This document shows positions 1 through 7,879 of a stretch of 27,556 nt of DNA, one piece after another. Source of the stretch: Massilia sp. Lineage in GTDB: Bacteria; Pseudomonadota; Gammaproteobacteria; Burkholderiales; Burkholderiaceae_D. The notes under the pieces were generated by a model. The model was given only the letters and a program-made list of their open reading frames with translations, ran no database searches and was not told where the DNA came from. The first letter of the stretch is position 1, and the number at the start of each line of letters is the position of its first letter. The stretch is from NCBI GenBank assembly GCA_028291845.1, contig JAQGNM010000564.1:1-27556 (forward strand). Direction: 5' to 3'. The translations under genes and the position numbers were made by a program.

Positions 1-45
1 TCTGTGCGTTTCGAAGCGTTGTGTTCGTCGCAGCAGAGAGATGAG

Positions 46-74
46 ATTATGTAGGATTCGTCCTGCATTGTCAA
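46..74 (-). promoter_or_regulatory. Strong sigma70-type promoter facing left
   Basis: Read on the minus strand, positions 74-69 give TTGACA (a perfect -35 box) and positions 51-46 give CATAAT (five of six -10 bases), with exactly 17 bases between them. Transcription would start near position 38 and leave the window to the left, so the target gene is not visible. The rest of 1-271 shows no convincing gene; the short open frames there have no coding character. Confidence 0.55.
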
Positions 75-271
75 GCTCTTTTTATGCAACTGCTGTTCAG
101 GCAGTTCCCGATGAATCTTTCGCAACATGTTGATTCGTTGCAGCTTTTTTACCGGGACGCGAACTATAGCAAAGCCACAGCAGGCCTGCAAGGTCTGGCG
201 CCGACAAATCCGGAATTGTTTTCACACACGGGTAGAATGGCAGCCTTCGCGCCCCACTGCCTGACACCTTC

Positions 272-1750
272 ATGACCATCACCCTCTCCACCCTGAACGC
301 CCGCTACACCCACGCTTCACTGGGCCTGCGCTATCTATTGGCGAACATGGCCGAGCTGAGCGATCAAACCCGCATCCAGGAATTCGTCATCGGCGCCAAG
401 ACAACGGAAATCGTCGAACGCCTGCTCATCAATCATCCGCGCATCATCGGTTTCGGTGTCTATATATGGAACGTCGAAGAAACCACCCGCGTCGTCGCCA
501 TGCTCAAGCGGGTGGCGCCGCAAGTGACGGTGGTGCTGGGCGGTCCCGAGGTGTCGCATGAAACCGCCGACCAGGAGATCATCAAACTGGCCGATTACGT
601 GGTGACCGGCTGGGGAGAAGTGACGTTCACTGCGATCTGCCGGCAAATTCTTAACGGCCCGCAGCCGCTGATGAAGCTCCATGCGGGAGTGCAGCCGCCG
701 CTGGCTGAATTGAAACTGCCATACTCTCTCTACTCGGACCATGACATCGCCCACCGCACTTTATATGTGGAAGCCTCGCGCGGCTGCCCCTTCAAATGCG
801 AGTTCTGCCTGTCGGCGCTGGATAAAACCGCCTGGCCGTTCGCCCTCGACGCCTTTATCGGCGAAATGGAAGCCCTGTATGCGCGCGGCGCGCGGCTGTT
901 CAAATTTGTCGACCGGACGTTCAATCTGAATATCAAGACCAGCTTGAAAATCATGCAGTTCTTCCTCGATAAGATCGCGGCCAATCCGCACGATCCCGTG
1001 TACGCCCATTTTGAACTGGTGCCCGATCACCTGCCGGACGCCCTCAAAGAGGGAATCTCAAAATTCCCGCCGGGCGCGCTGCAGTTCGAGATCGGCATCC
1101 AGAGTTTTAATCCGGAAGTACAGGCGCTGGTCAGCCGCCGCCAGGACAACGCCAAGGCGGCCGAGAATATCCGCTGGCTGATGGAACACTCGCACGCCCA
1201 CCTGCACGTCGACCTGATCGCCGGCCTGCCCGGCGAAGACGTCGCCAGCTTTGCCCGCGGCTTTGACCAACTGGTCGCCCTGGGGCCGCACGAGATCCAG
1301 TTCGGCATTCTCAAACGGCTGCGCGGCACGCCGATCATCCGCCACACGGATAACTTCGGCATGGTGTTCGACCCTTATCCGCCCTACACCATCCTGGCGA
1401 CCAATCTGATCGACTTCGGCACCATGCTGCGGCTGGTGCGCTTTGCGCGCTACTGGGACCTGGTCGCCAATTCGGGCCGGTTCACGCACACCATCGGCGC
1501 GATGCTGGGGGCATCCCCGTTCGAAAACTTCATGGCCTTTTCGGACTGGATGTATGGACAGACCGACGCCACCCACCGGATCGCGCTCGACCGCCTGGCG
1601 GCGCTGGTGACGCGCTGGCTGCAGGTGCAGGGGATGGCGCGCGAGGACGCGGTCGCCCTGGTAGGACGCGACTATGCCGGCAAGCTCGATGGCAAGGCCG
1701 GCCCGGCCATCGCCGCGCCCCAGCGCCAGGCGCGCCATCTGGCCGCCTGA
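272..1750 (+). CDS. Cobalamin-binding-type radical SAM protein (DUF4080-like)
   Basis: The 492-residue product has the layout of B12-binding radical SAM enzymes. An N-terminal Rossmann-like region (about residues 1-130, including the VVLGGPEVS stretch) is followed by a radical SAM barrel whose cluster motif CPFKCEFC supplies Cys172, Cys176 and Cys179 for a [4Fe-4S] cluster that cleaves S-adenosylmethionine. The region after about residue 350 resembles the DUF4080 tail of this family. Members are often annotated only as B12-binding radical SAM proteins, and the substrate cannot be read from the sequence. The start is the ATG at 272; no good Shine-Dalgarno sequence precedes it. The gene stands alone, 74 bases before the lipid transport operon. 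Family assignment is firm; the reaction is unknown. Confidence 0.88.
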   Translation: MTITLSTLNARYTHASLGLRYLLANMAELSDQTRIQEFVIGAKTTEIVERLLINHPRIIGFGVYIWNVEETTRVVAMLKRVAPQVTVVLGGPEVSHETADQEIIKLADYVVTGWGEVTFTAICRQILNGPQPLMKLHAGVQPPLAELKLPYSLYSDHDIAHRTLYVEASRGCPFKCEFCLSALDKTAWPFALDAFIGEMEALYARGARLFKFVDRTFNLNIKTSLKIMQFFLDKIAANPHDPVYAHFELVPDHLPDALKEGISKFPPGALQFEIGIQSFNPEVQALVSRRQDNAKAAENIRWLMEHSHAHLHVDLIAGLPGEDVASFARGFDQLVALGPHEIQFGILKRLRGTPIIRHTDNFGMVFDPYPPYTILATNLIDFGTMLRLVRFARYWDLVANSGRFTHTIGAMLGASPFENFMAFSDWMYGQTDATHRIALDRLAALVTRWLQVQGMAREDAVALVGRDYAGKLDGKAGPAIAAPQRQARHLAA

Positions 1751-1812
1751 GCACCGGCCCGCGCCGCAGCCGCACACTACAGAACATATGTGCAGATGCG
1801 TCAAAAGTCTTT

Positions 1813-1818
1813 TACACT
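1813..1818 (+). promoter_or_regulatory. Possible -10 box directly before the mlaE start
   Basis: TACACT at 1813-1818 ends six bases before the ATG at 1825, which lacks a Shine-Dalgarno sequence. A transcript started from this box would begin at or next to the start codon and would be essentially leaderless. No clear -35 hexamer is visible, so this is a weak call. Confidence 0.25.
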
Positions 1819-1824
1819 GGCGCA

Positions 1825-2958
1825 ATGCCAATTGAAAATGCGCCAAGCCTGAACACCCAATCGAGCGATGCCGGCGCCGCCGCGGGCGATGCCGTCGTCG
1901 CTTCCGGTATCTGGCAGGTGCACGCGCTGGGAGAGCGGCGCGCCATCAAGGCGCTCAGCGCCCAACTGGCTTCGCTCAAGGATTCGGCGCGTACCTGGGA
2001 CCTGTCGCAAGTGACCAGCATCGATCACATCGGCGCTCAGTTGTTCTGGAACGCCTGGGGCAAGAAGCGCCCCGCCGACCTGATTCTCGCGCCGCGCCAG
2101 GAAGAGCTGTTCAAGCGCATCGAAGAGTCGAGCAAGGCCGCCGCGCCCAGCCAAGCCAAGCGCAACAACTTCGTGATCAAGCTGGGGCTGATGATTCTGA
2201 GCTTCTTCGAGCACATGAAGGGGTTCATCAAGTTGATCGGCCAGGTGGTGCAGGACCTCGGCCGCTTCCTGCGCCACCCGATCAGCGGGCCGTGGCGTGA
2301 AATCTCCGCCAACATCTACCATGCCGGCTTCCAGGCGCTGGGCATCACCGCGCTGGTCGGCTTCCTGATCGGCATCGTGCTCTCTTACCTGTCGGCGCAG
2401 CAGCTGCGCGCGTACGGCGGCGACACCTTCCTGGTCAACCTGCTCGGCATGAGCGTGATTCGCGAACTGGGACCGCTGCTGGCGGCGATCCTGGTGGCCG
2501 GCCGCTCCGGCTCCTCGATCACCGCGCAGCTGGGGGTGATGCGGGTGACCGAGGAACTCGACGCCATGCTGGTGATGGGGATTTCGCACGGCTACCGCCT
2601 GATCATGCCGAAGGTGCTGGCGCTGGCCATCTCGATGCCGCTGCTGGTGGTGTGGACCGACTCGATGGCCCTGATCGGCGGCATGATCGCGGCGAAGATC
2701 GAGCTTGGGCTGTCGGTACGCTATTTTATTCAAAAGCTGCCGGACGCCGTGCCGCTGGCAAATTACTACATCGGCTTGCTCAAAGGCTGCGCGTTCGGCA
2801 TGCTGATCGCGCTGGTGTCCTGCCATTTCGGGCTGCGCATCAAGCCGAATACGGAAAGCCTCGGCATCGGCACCACCACCTCGGTGGTAACCGCGATCAC
2901 GGTGGTGATCCTGGCTGACGCCGTCTTTGCGATCATCTTCAGCGGGGTGGGATTCTGA
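1825..2958 (+). CDS. MlaE-family lipid ABC transporter permease with N-terminal STAS domain
   Basis: The 377-residue product joins two parts usually encoded separately in the Mla system. Residues about 25-105 look like a STAS (MlaB-like) domain. Residues about 130-377 are the MlaE permease, with several membrane helices and the family signature around RELGPLLAAILVAGRSGSS (213-231). It should form the inner-membrane channel of an Mce-type lipid transporter with the ATPase and MCE protein encoded just downstream. Its stop codon overlaps the next start (TGATG at 2956-2960), which implies translational coupling. The mlaE label is by family only: no mlaC is present, and an auxiliary lipoprotein gene closes the cluster, so the system is a paralogue of the classical mla operon. 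The start at 1825 lacks a ribosome binding site. Confidence 0.92.
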   Translation: MPIENAPSLNTQSSDAGAAAGDAVVASGIWQVHALGERRAIKALSAQLASLKDSARTWDLSQVTSIDHIGAQLFWNAWGKKRPADLILAPRQEELFKRIEESSKAAAPSQAKRNNFVIKLGLMILSFFEHMKGFIKLIGQVVQDLGRFLRHPISGPWREISANIYHAGFQALGITALVGFLIGIVLSYLSAQQLRAYGGDTFLVNLLGMSVIRELGPLLAAILVAGRSGSSITAQLGVMRVTEELDAMLVMGISHGYRLIMPKVLALAISMPLLVVWTDSMALIGGMIAAKIELGLSVRYFIQKLPDAVPLANYYIGLLKGCAFGMLIALVSCHFGLRIKPNTESLGIGTTTSVVTAITVVILADAVFAIIFSGVGF

Positions 2959-3962
2959 TGGCCGATAGCACCACCCCAGGCACCGATGCCCACAGCGCGA
3001 AAGCCAAGCGCGCGCCGCCGCGCCTGACCATGATGCCGACCGAGGATGTCGGCCCGCCGCTGGTGGAGATCGACGGCCTGTGGACCAAGTTCGGTAAAAC
3101 AGTCGTGCACCAGGACCTGAACCTGGAGATTTATTCGGGCGAGATCCTGTCGATCGTCGGCGGCTCCGGCACCGGTAAAACGGTGCTGCTACGGCAGATG
3201 CTGGGCCTTGAGCGGCCGGCGCGCGGCACCGTCAAAGTGTTCGGCGAAGACATCAGTGCGGCCGGCGCCGACCAGCTGCGCCGCATGCGCAACCACTGGG
3301 GCATGCTGTTCCAGCAGGGCGCGCTGTATTCGGCGCTGACCGTGTTCGACAACATCGCCCAGCCGATGCGCGAGCTGCGCGCGCTGCCCGAAGATGTGAT
3401 CTACGACGCCGTGCTGCTCAAGATGAACATGGTGGGTCTCGGCATCGAGCACGCCTTCAAAATGCCGGCCGACCTGTCGGGCGGGATGATCAAGCGGGCG
3501 TCCTTGGCGCGCGCGCTGGCGCTCGAGCCGCAATTGCTGTTTCTGGACGAGCCCACGGCCGGCCTCGACCCGGATCTGTCGGACGCGTTTGTCGCCCTGA
3601 TCCAGTCGCTGCACCGCGAACTGGGACTGACCGTGGTGATGGTCACGCACGATCTCGACACCTTGTTTGCGCTGTCCACGCGCATCGCGGTGCTGGCCGA
3701 AAAACACGTGATCGCCATCGGTCCCACGCGCGACGTGCTGGCGGTCGATCACCCCTTCATCAAACAATTCTTCCTCGGCGCGCGCGGCCAGCGCGCCCTC
3801 GAAGTGCTCGACGAGCACGACGAGGAACTCAAGCAGTACGAGGAAGAAAACGAACAACTCGAGCAGGCGTACCAACAACAGCAGCAGGAGCGGCAGGAGC
3901 AGGCCGAACATGGGGCCGAAAACGCCGCGCCCGTCCCGCTCAGTAAAGTACCGGAGGATTAA
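2958..3962 (+). CDS. MlaF-like lipid ABC transporter ATP-binding protein
   Basis: This 334-residue ATPase powers the Mce-type lipid transporter. It shows a Walker A motif GGSGTGKT (68-75), a Q-loop glutamine near 119-120, the signature LSGGM (173-177), Walker B LLFLDEP (193-199) and the switch histidine in VTHD (His231). These are all intact, so it should be active. MlaF proteins are usually near 270 residues. Here there is an added N-terminal stretch of about 30 residues and a C-terminal tail of about 50 residues rich in Glu and Gln (from about 275), probably a coiled coil. The gene overlaps the permease stop by one base and ends directly against the MCE gene. It is clearly part of one operon. 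Confidence 0.93.
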   Translation: MADSTTPGTDAHSAKAKRAPPRLTMMPTEDVGPPLVEIDGLWTKFGKTVVHQDLNLEIYSGEILSIVGGSGTGKTVLLRQMLGLERPARGTVKVFGEDISAAGADQLRRMRNHWGMLFQQGALYSALTVFDNIAQPMRELRALPEDVIYDAVLLKMNMVGLGIEHAFKMPADLSGGMIKRASLARALALEPQLLFLDEPTAGLDPDLSDAFVALIQSLHRELGLTVVMVTHDLDTLFALSTRIAVLAEKHVIAIGPTRDVLAVDHPFIKQFFLGARGQRALEVLDEHDEELKQYEEENEQLEQAYQQQQQERQEQAEHGAENAAPVPLSKVPED

Positions 3963-4934
3963 ATGGAAAACAGATCGCACGCCCTCATGACCGGATTTTT
4001 CACCATCGCCCTGCTCGTCGCGGCGGTGCTGGCGGGACTGTGGTTCAATCGCGACCGCACCGAACGGGTGCCTTACGTGATCGCCACCACCGAGTCGATC
4101 CCCGGCCTGAACCCGCAAGCCTCGGTGCGTTACCGCGGCCTCGAGGTGGGCCGGGTCGACGACATCAGTTTCAACCCCGCAGTGGCCGGCCAGATCATCA
4201 TCCGCCTGTCGGTCGACCAGGAGACGCCGATCACCCGCACCACCTTCGCCACCCTCGGCTACCAGGGCGTGACGGGGATCGCCTTCATTCAGCTCGACGA
4301 CGAGAAGACCGGTTCACCCCTGCTGAAAAGCGACAAGGATCACCTGGCCGCGCTGCCGATGCGTCCGGGCCTGCTCGACCTGCTGGAAAAGCGCGGCCTC
4401 GTCATCCTCGATAAAACCGATCAGATCACCACCAAGATCAACCAGCTGATGAGCGACGAGAACCAGAAAATCATGATCGGCGCGTTCGACAAGATCGGCA
4501 AGACGGCCGAGGCCTACGCGGTCATCCCGCAACAGCTCGAGCCGACCTTGAAGCGCATGCCGCAGCTGACCGCCAAGGTCGAACAGAGTCTGACATCGTT
4601 CAACGAACTGTCAGGCAGCGCCACCAGGATGACCAGGAATATCGACCGCCTGGCCACCACCTTGCAGGCGCCGGACGGCCCGATCACCAAGCTGACCGAC
4701 ACCATCGACAAGGTCGGCGGCAATTTGCAGGACGTCACCAGCGACCTGACCCTGGAGACCCTGCCTCACGTGGTGTCGATGACCGACGAAGCGCGCACCT
4801 CGCTGCGCGCCGTCAAGCGAACCGCCAACTCGCTGTCGGACCGTCCGCAAGGCCTGCTCTTCGGTAACTCGCCGGCCACCCCGGGCCCGGGCGAAGCCGG
4901 CTTTATTGCACCGACCGCCGCCCCGACCAAATAA
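3963..4934 (+). CDS. MCE-domain (MlaD-like) lipid-binding protein
   Basis: This 323-residue protein has one N-terminal membrane helix (about residues 9-28), then an MCE domain (about 37-115) with the typical VRYRGLEVGRV core (55-65), and a long, mostly helical C-terminal region ending in a Pro/Gly/Ala-rich tail. MCE proteins form hexameric rings or tubes in the periplasm that carry lipids between the membranes. The ATG follows the ATPase stop codon with no gap, and GGAGG at 3953-3957 provides a good ribosome binding site. It probably receives lipids from, or delivers them to, the permease encoded at 1825. The substrate direction cannot be told from sequence. Confidence 0.92.
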   Translation: MENRSHALMTGFFTIALLVAAVLAGLWFNRDRTERVPYVIATTESIPGLNPQASVRYRGLEVGRVDDISFNPAVAGQIIIRLSVDQETPITRTTFATLGYQGVTGIAFIQLDDEKTGSPLLKSDKDHLAALPMRPGLLDLLEKRGLVILDKTDQITTKINQLMSDENQKIMIGAFDKIGKTAEAYAVIPQQLEPTLKRMPQLTAKVEQSLTSFNELSGSATRMTRNIDRLATTLQAPDGPITKLTDTIDKVGGNLQDVTSDLTLETLPHVVSMTDEARTSLRAVKRTANSLSDRPQGLLFGNSPATPGPGEAGFIAPTAAPTK

Positions 4935-4943
4935 GGAGTTTCT

Positions 4944-5576
4944 ATGCATTCAGCTATTCGCCATGCCGTCAGCGCTGCCGCAGCCGCCCTGATCCTGGCC
5001 GGCTGCGCCTCGAACGGCAAGGCGCCCAACAACGTCACGTATGATTTCGGCTCGCCGACGCGGCCGACCGCCGCCAGCGCGGCCGCTGGCGCCGCACGGA
5101 CTGCGACGCCGGCGCTGGTGGTCACCGACGTCACCGGCAACAGCGCCTTCGACAGCGAGCGCATGTACTACCGCCTGAACTACGCCGATGCGCTGCAGGC
5201 ACGGCCCTACGCCAACAGCCATTGGGCGACCACGCCGCTGCAGCTGCTGACCCAGCGTTTTAAATCGCGCATCGGCCAGGCCGGCGTCAAGGTGCTGTCG
5301 GCCACCGATGCCTCGACCGGCGTGCCGCTGCTGCGCATCGACGTCGACGACTTTACCCACACCTTCGATTCCACCAGCGCCAGCTACGGCGAAGTGGTGC
5401 TGCGCGCCTCCCTGTTCGACGGCCGCACCCTGGCCGACCAGCGCACTTTTACGCGCCGGGTGGCCGCTACCACGGCCGACGCCGGCGGTGGCGCGCGCGC
5501 GCTCGCTGAAGCCACCGATGCGGTGGCAGCCGACATGATCGGCTGGCTGGGAACGGCGCGGTTACCCAAGCAGTGA
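4944..5576 (+). CDS. ABC-type transport auxiliary lipoprotein (PqiC/DUF330-like)
   Basis: The 210-residue product begins with a lipoprotein signal peptide. The lipobox LAGC places the lipidated cysteine at residue 21, and the next residue is Ala, consistent with outer-membrane sorting. The rest resembles the auxiliary lipoproteins found with Mce-type transporters (PqiC-like), which join the MCE tube to the outer membrane. An AAGGAG ribosome binding site precedes the ATG. The gene follows the MCE gene by nine bases and overlaps the VanZ-family gene by four bases (GTGA), so it is cotranscribed with both. Confidence 0.85.
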   Translation: MHSAIRHAVSAAAAALILAGCASNGKAPNNVTYDFGSPTRPTAASAAAGAARTATPALVVTDVTGNSAFDSERMYYRLNYADALQARPYANSHWATTPLQLLTQRFKSRIGQAGVKVLSATDASTGVPLLRIDVDDFTHTFDSTSASYGEVVLRASLFDGRTLADQRTFTRRVAATTADAGGGARALAEATDAVAADMIGWLGTARLPKQ

Positions 5577-6754
5577 CGCCGGCGATGGACAAGGTCGATC
5601 GGACCGAGGGTGTCGAACGCAAGGACCAGCCGCCGCTGCCGGTGCCCGAGCGCCGCAAGGGCTCGCCGATCGCCCGCGCCGCCCTGCTGGCCTATCTGCT
5701 GCTGATCGTCTATGCCAGCTGGTTTCCGTTCACCGGCTGGCGCAGCACGGGACTGTCGCCCTTCGCCTTCCTGTCCCTGGTGCTGCCGCGTTACTGGACG
5801 GTGTTCGACGTCGGCGTCAACATCGTCGGCTACATCCCGCTCGGCATGCTGATGGTGCCCTCCCTGAATCCCCGCCTGCGCGGCATGTGGGCGGTGCTGG
5901 CCACCGCCGTTCTCGGGGTGCTGGTGTCGGGCGCCATGGAGGCGGTGCAGACCTATCTGCCTAGCCGGGTGCCGTCGAACCTCGATTTTCTGACCAATTC
6001 GGCCGGCTGCTTCATCGGCGCCTTCATCGGCGCCGCGGGCGCCCGCAAATACCTCAATCAAAGCCGCATGCTGAAGATCCGCGAGGCCTGGTTCGCCCAG
6101 CACGCCAGCCAGGGCCTGGTGCTGGTGGCGCTGTGGCCGCTGGCCCAGGTCTATCCGCAAAATTATTTGTTCGGCAACGGCCAGGTGCTGCCGATCCTGT
6201 CCGAATGGCTGTCGGACTGGCTCGAGCGCGATATCGACCTGGTGGCCCTGCTGCATCCCGGCGCCGCCATGACGGTGGAGCAGTACTGGCTGTCGGAGAC
6301 CATCATCACCGCCTGCGGCATGGCTGGCGCGGTGCTGATCATGATGTGCCTGCTGCGCCCGGGCGCCCCGCGCCTGATGCTGATGCTGTTGACCTTGTCG
6401 GCGGCGCTGGTGGTGAAGACCCTGGCCAGCTCGCTGCTGTTCACCCCCGACAACGCCTACGTGTGGATCACCCCGGGCGCCCAGGGCGGCTTGCTGATCG
6501 GCGCGATCTTGCTGGCCGGCCTGGCCTTTGCGCCCCAGGTGGCGCAGCGCCGGCTGGCAATGGTGACGATTTTATTGAGCCTGGTGGTGGTCAACTCGAT
6601 TCCCGCCAACCCGTATTTTGTCTCCACACTGCAGGGCTGGGTGCAGGGAAAATTCCTCAATTTTAATGGCGCGGCCCAATTTATATCGCTGATGTGGCCG
6701 TTTATTGCCTTGTGGTATCTGCTGCTGCCGTCCCATAAACTCAATCGCCAGTAG
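5573..6754 (+). CDS. VanZ-family membrane protein
   Basis: The 393-residue product is strongly hydrophobic, with about eight to ten predicted membrane helices. The N-terminal part carries the VanZ-type motifs YASWFPFTGW (47-56) and the later NLDFLTNSAG stretch. VanZ-like proteins are poorly understood; the founding member confers low teicoplanin resistance, but most chromosomal members have no known role. The start is taken as the GTG at 5573, which overlaps the preceding stop in a GTGA arrangement; an in-frame ATG at 5585 is the alternative. The C-terminal half is longer than a minimal VanZ domain. Its position as the last gene of a lipid transport operon suggests an envelope role, but that is inference. 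Confidence 0.8.
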   Translation: MTPAMDKVDRTEGVERKDQPPLPVPERRKGSPIARAALLAYLLLIVYASWFPFTGWRSTGLSPFAFLSLVLPRYWTVFDVGVNIVGYIPLGMLMVPSLNPRLRGMWAVLATAVLGVLVSGAMEAVQTYLPSRVPSNLDFLTNSAGCFIGAFIGAAGARKYLNQSRMLKIREAWFAQHASQGLVLVALWPLAQVYPQNYLFGNGQVLPILSEWLSDWLERDIDLVALLHPGAAMTVEQYWLSETIITACGMAGAVLIMMCLLRPGAPRLMLMLLTLSAALVVKTLASSLLFTPDNAYVWITPGAQGGLLIGAILLAGLAFAPQVAQRRLAMVTILLSLVVVNSIPANPYFVSTLQGWVQGKFLNFNGAAQFISLMWPFIALWYLLLPSHKLNRQ

Positions 6755-6794
6755 CGGTTATCATGGGGTATTCACGACCTTTTGAAGATCCATC

Positions 6795-7112
6795 ATGAGC
6801 GACAAGCCCTATTTTGAAAAACACGTCTTCTTTTGCACCAACTCGCGCGAAGACGGCCGCCAGTCCTGCGGACATCAAGGCGCCCAGGCTGCCCAAAAAC
6901 ATTGCAAGTCGCGTATCAAGGAGCTGGGGCTGAATGGCCACGGCAAGATTCGCATCAACAGCGCGGGCTGCCTCGACCGCTGCGAAGAAGGTCCCGTGCT
7001 GGTGGTCTATCCGGAGGGTACCTGGTACACCTACGTCGACAACAGCGACATCGACGAGATCGTCGACAGCCACCTGGCCGGCGGCAAAGTGGTCGAGCGC
7101 CTTAAAATTTGA
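6795..7112 (+). CDS. Thioredoxin-like [2Fe-2S] ferredoxin
   Basis: This small 105-residue protein has the Cys pattern of thioredoxin-fold [2Fe-2S] ferredoxins (Shethna type). Cys14 and Cys25 sit in the N-terminal loop, and Cys59 and Cys63 sit in the GCLDRCEEGP motif (58-67). These four probably hold the cluster; Cys37 is an extra cysteine. It is expected to be a soluble electron carrier, and its partner is not evident here. It follows the VanZ gene by 40 bases and precedes an alpha/beta hydrolase by 16 bases, an arrangement that suggests cotranscription with the latter. Confidence 0.9.
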   Translation: MSDKPYFEKHVFFCTNSREDGRQSCGHQGAQAAQKHCKSRIKELGLNGHGKIRINSAGCLDRCEEGPVLVVYPEGTWYTYVDNSDIDEIVDSHLAGGKVVERLKI

Positions 7113-7128
7113 ATTCAGGTATGACTAG

Positions 7129-7767
7129 ATGAGCAAACACACCGAACGATTTTCTCTCGCCGGCCCCGCCGGCAACATGGAATCCGTGATCGACTACCCG
7201 GACGCCGAGCTCTACGCCACCGCGCGCGGCATCGCCCTGGTGGCGCACCCACACCCGCTGTACGGCGGCACCATGGACAACAAGGTGGCGCACGCGCTGG
7301 CGCGCACCTTTGTCGGCCTCGGCTACATTGCCGTGCGCTTTAATTTTCGCGGCGTCGGCGCTTCGGAAGGGGTGCATGACAACGGCCATGGCGAAACCGA
7401 CGACATGGCATTCATGTACGCCCATATCACCAGCAAATATCCCGGACTGCCGGTGGCGCTGGCGGGCTTCAGCTTCGGCACCTTCGTGCAGTCGCAATTC
7501 GCCCAGCGCCTGGCAGCGGCCGGCACACCGGCCGAGCGCCTGGTGCTGGTCGGCGCCGCCGCCGGCAAGTGGGCGATGGTGGATGTCCCGGCCGACACCA
7601 TCCTGATTCACGGCGAGACCGACGACACCATTCCGCTGGTCGACGTCATCGACTGGGCACGCCCGCAAGACCTCCCGGTGATCGTCATCCCCGGCGCCGA
7701 TCATTTCTTTCACCGCAAGCTCGGTCACATCAAGACTCTGGTCACGCAAATGTGGCGGCACGACTAA
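7129..7767 (+). CDS. Small alpha/beta hydrolase (COG2945-like)
   Basis: This 212-residue cytoplasmic protein has the COG2945 hydrolase pattern. HPHPLYGGTMDNKV (about 40-53) forms the oxyanion region and FNFRGVGAS (71-79) follows it. The nucleophile elbow GFSFGT puts Ser115 at the active site, with Asp165 or Asp166 and His192 (in GADHFF) completing a triad. All catalytic positions appear intact. The natural substrate of this family is unknown; esterase or thioesterase activity is plausible. It probably shares a transcript with the ferredoxin gene upstream. No signal peptide is present. Confidence 0.87.
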   Translation: MSKHTERFSLAGPAGNMESVIDYPDAELYATARGIALVAHPHPLYGGTMDNKVAHALARTFVGLGYIAVRFNFRGVGASEGVHDNGHGETDDMAFMYAHITSKYPGLPVALAGFSFGTFVQSQFAQRLAAAGTPAERLVLVGAAAGKWAMVDVPADTILIHGETDDTIPLVDVIDWARPQDLPVIVIPGADHFFHRKLGHIKTLVTQMWRHD

Positions 7768-7781
7768 GCGCTTTTTAAGGC

Positions 7782-7808
7782 TTGTGTTCGCTGTCGAGCG
7801 TCTATAAT
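7782..7808 (+). promoter_or_regulatory. Probable promoter of the D,D-carboxypeptidase gene
   Basis: A perfect TATAAT lies at 7803-7808. The best -35 candidate is TTGTGT at 7782-7787, giving a short 15-base spacer; CTTGTG at 7781-7786 would give 16. Transcription would start near 7815, leaving a leader of about 65 bases before the ATG at 7880. Confidence 0.5.
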
Positions 7809-7824
7809 TGGCGTTCTTCTTTGA

Positions 7825-7856
7825 AGGCAATGCCTTATGACATTGCCTGCGTTTTT
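7825..7856 (+). terminator. Terminator-like hairpin in the carboxypeptidase leader
   Basis: AGGCAATG (7825-7832) and CATTGCCT (7841-7848) are perfect inverted repeats around an eight-base loop. They are followed by GCG and five T residues (7852-7856). This is the form of an intrinsic terminator. It lies downstream of the TATAAT box and before the ATG at 7880, so it would act as an attenuator in the leader. It could instead end readthrough from the hydrolase gene. Confidence 0.45.
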
Positions 7857-7879
7857 CACCCTCACACCCTGCGACCCCC

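Noticed and set aside
84..275. 63-codon open frame before the radical SAM gene
   Set aside because: No ribosome binding site, no coding character and overlap with the likely promoter region of the next gene.
1058..2826. Two long open frames on the minus strand (1058-1846 and 1801-2826)
   Set aside because: They are high-GC shadows of the radical SAM and permease genes, rich in Arg, His and Gln, with no domain signal.
3189..4118. 309-codon frame on the minus strand
   Set aside because: It lies opposite the intact ABC ATPase; the apparent Leu/Glu-rich segments are the complement of the Gln/Glu tail codons.
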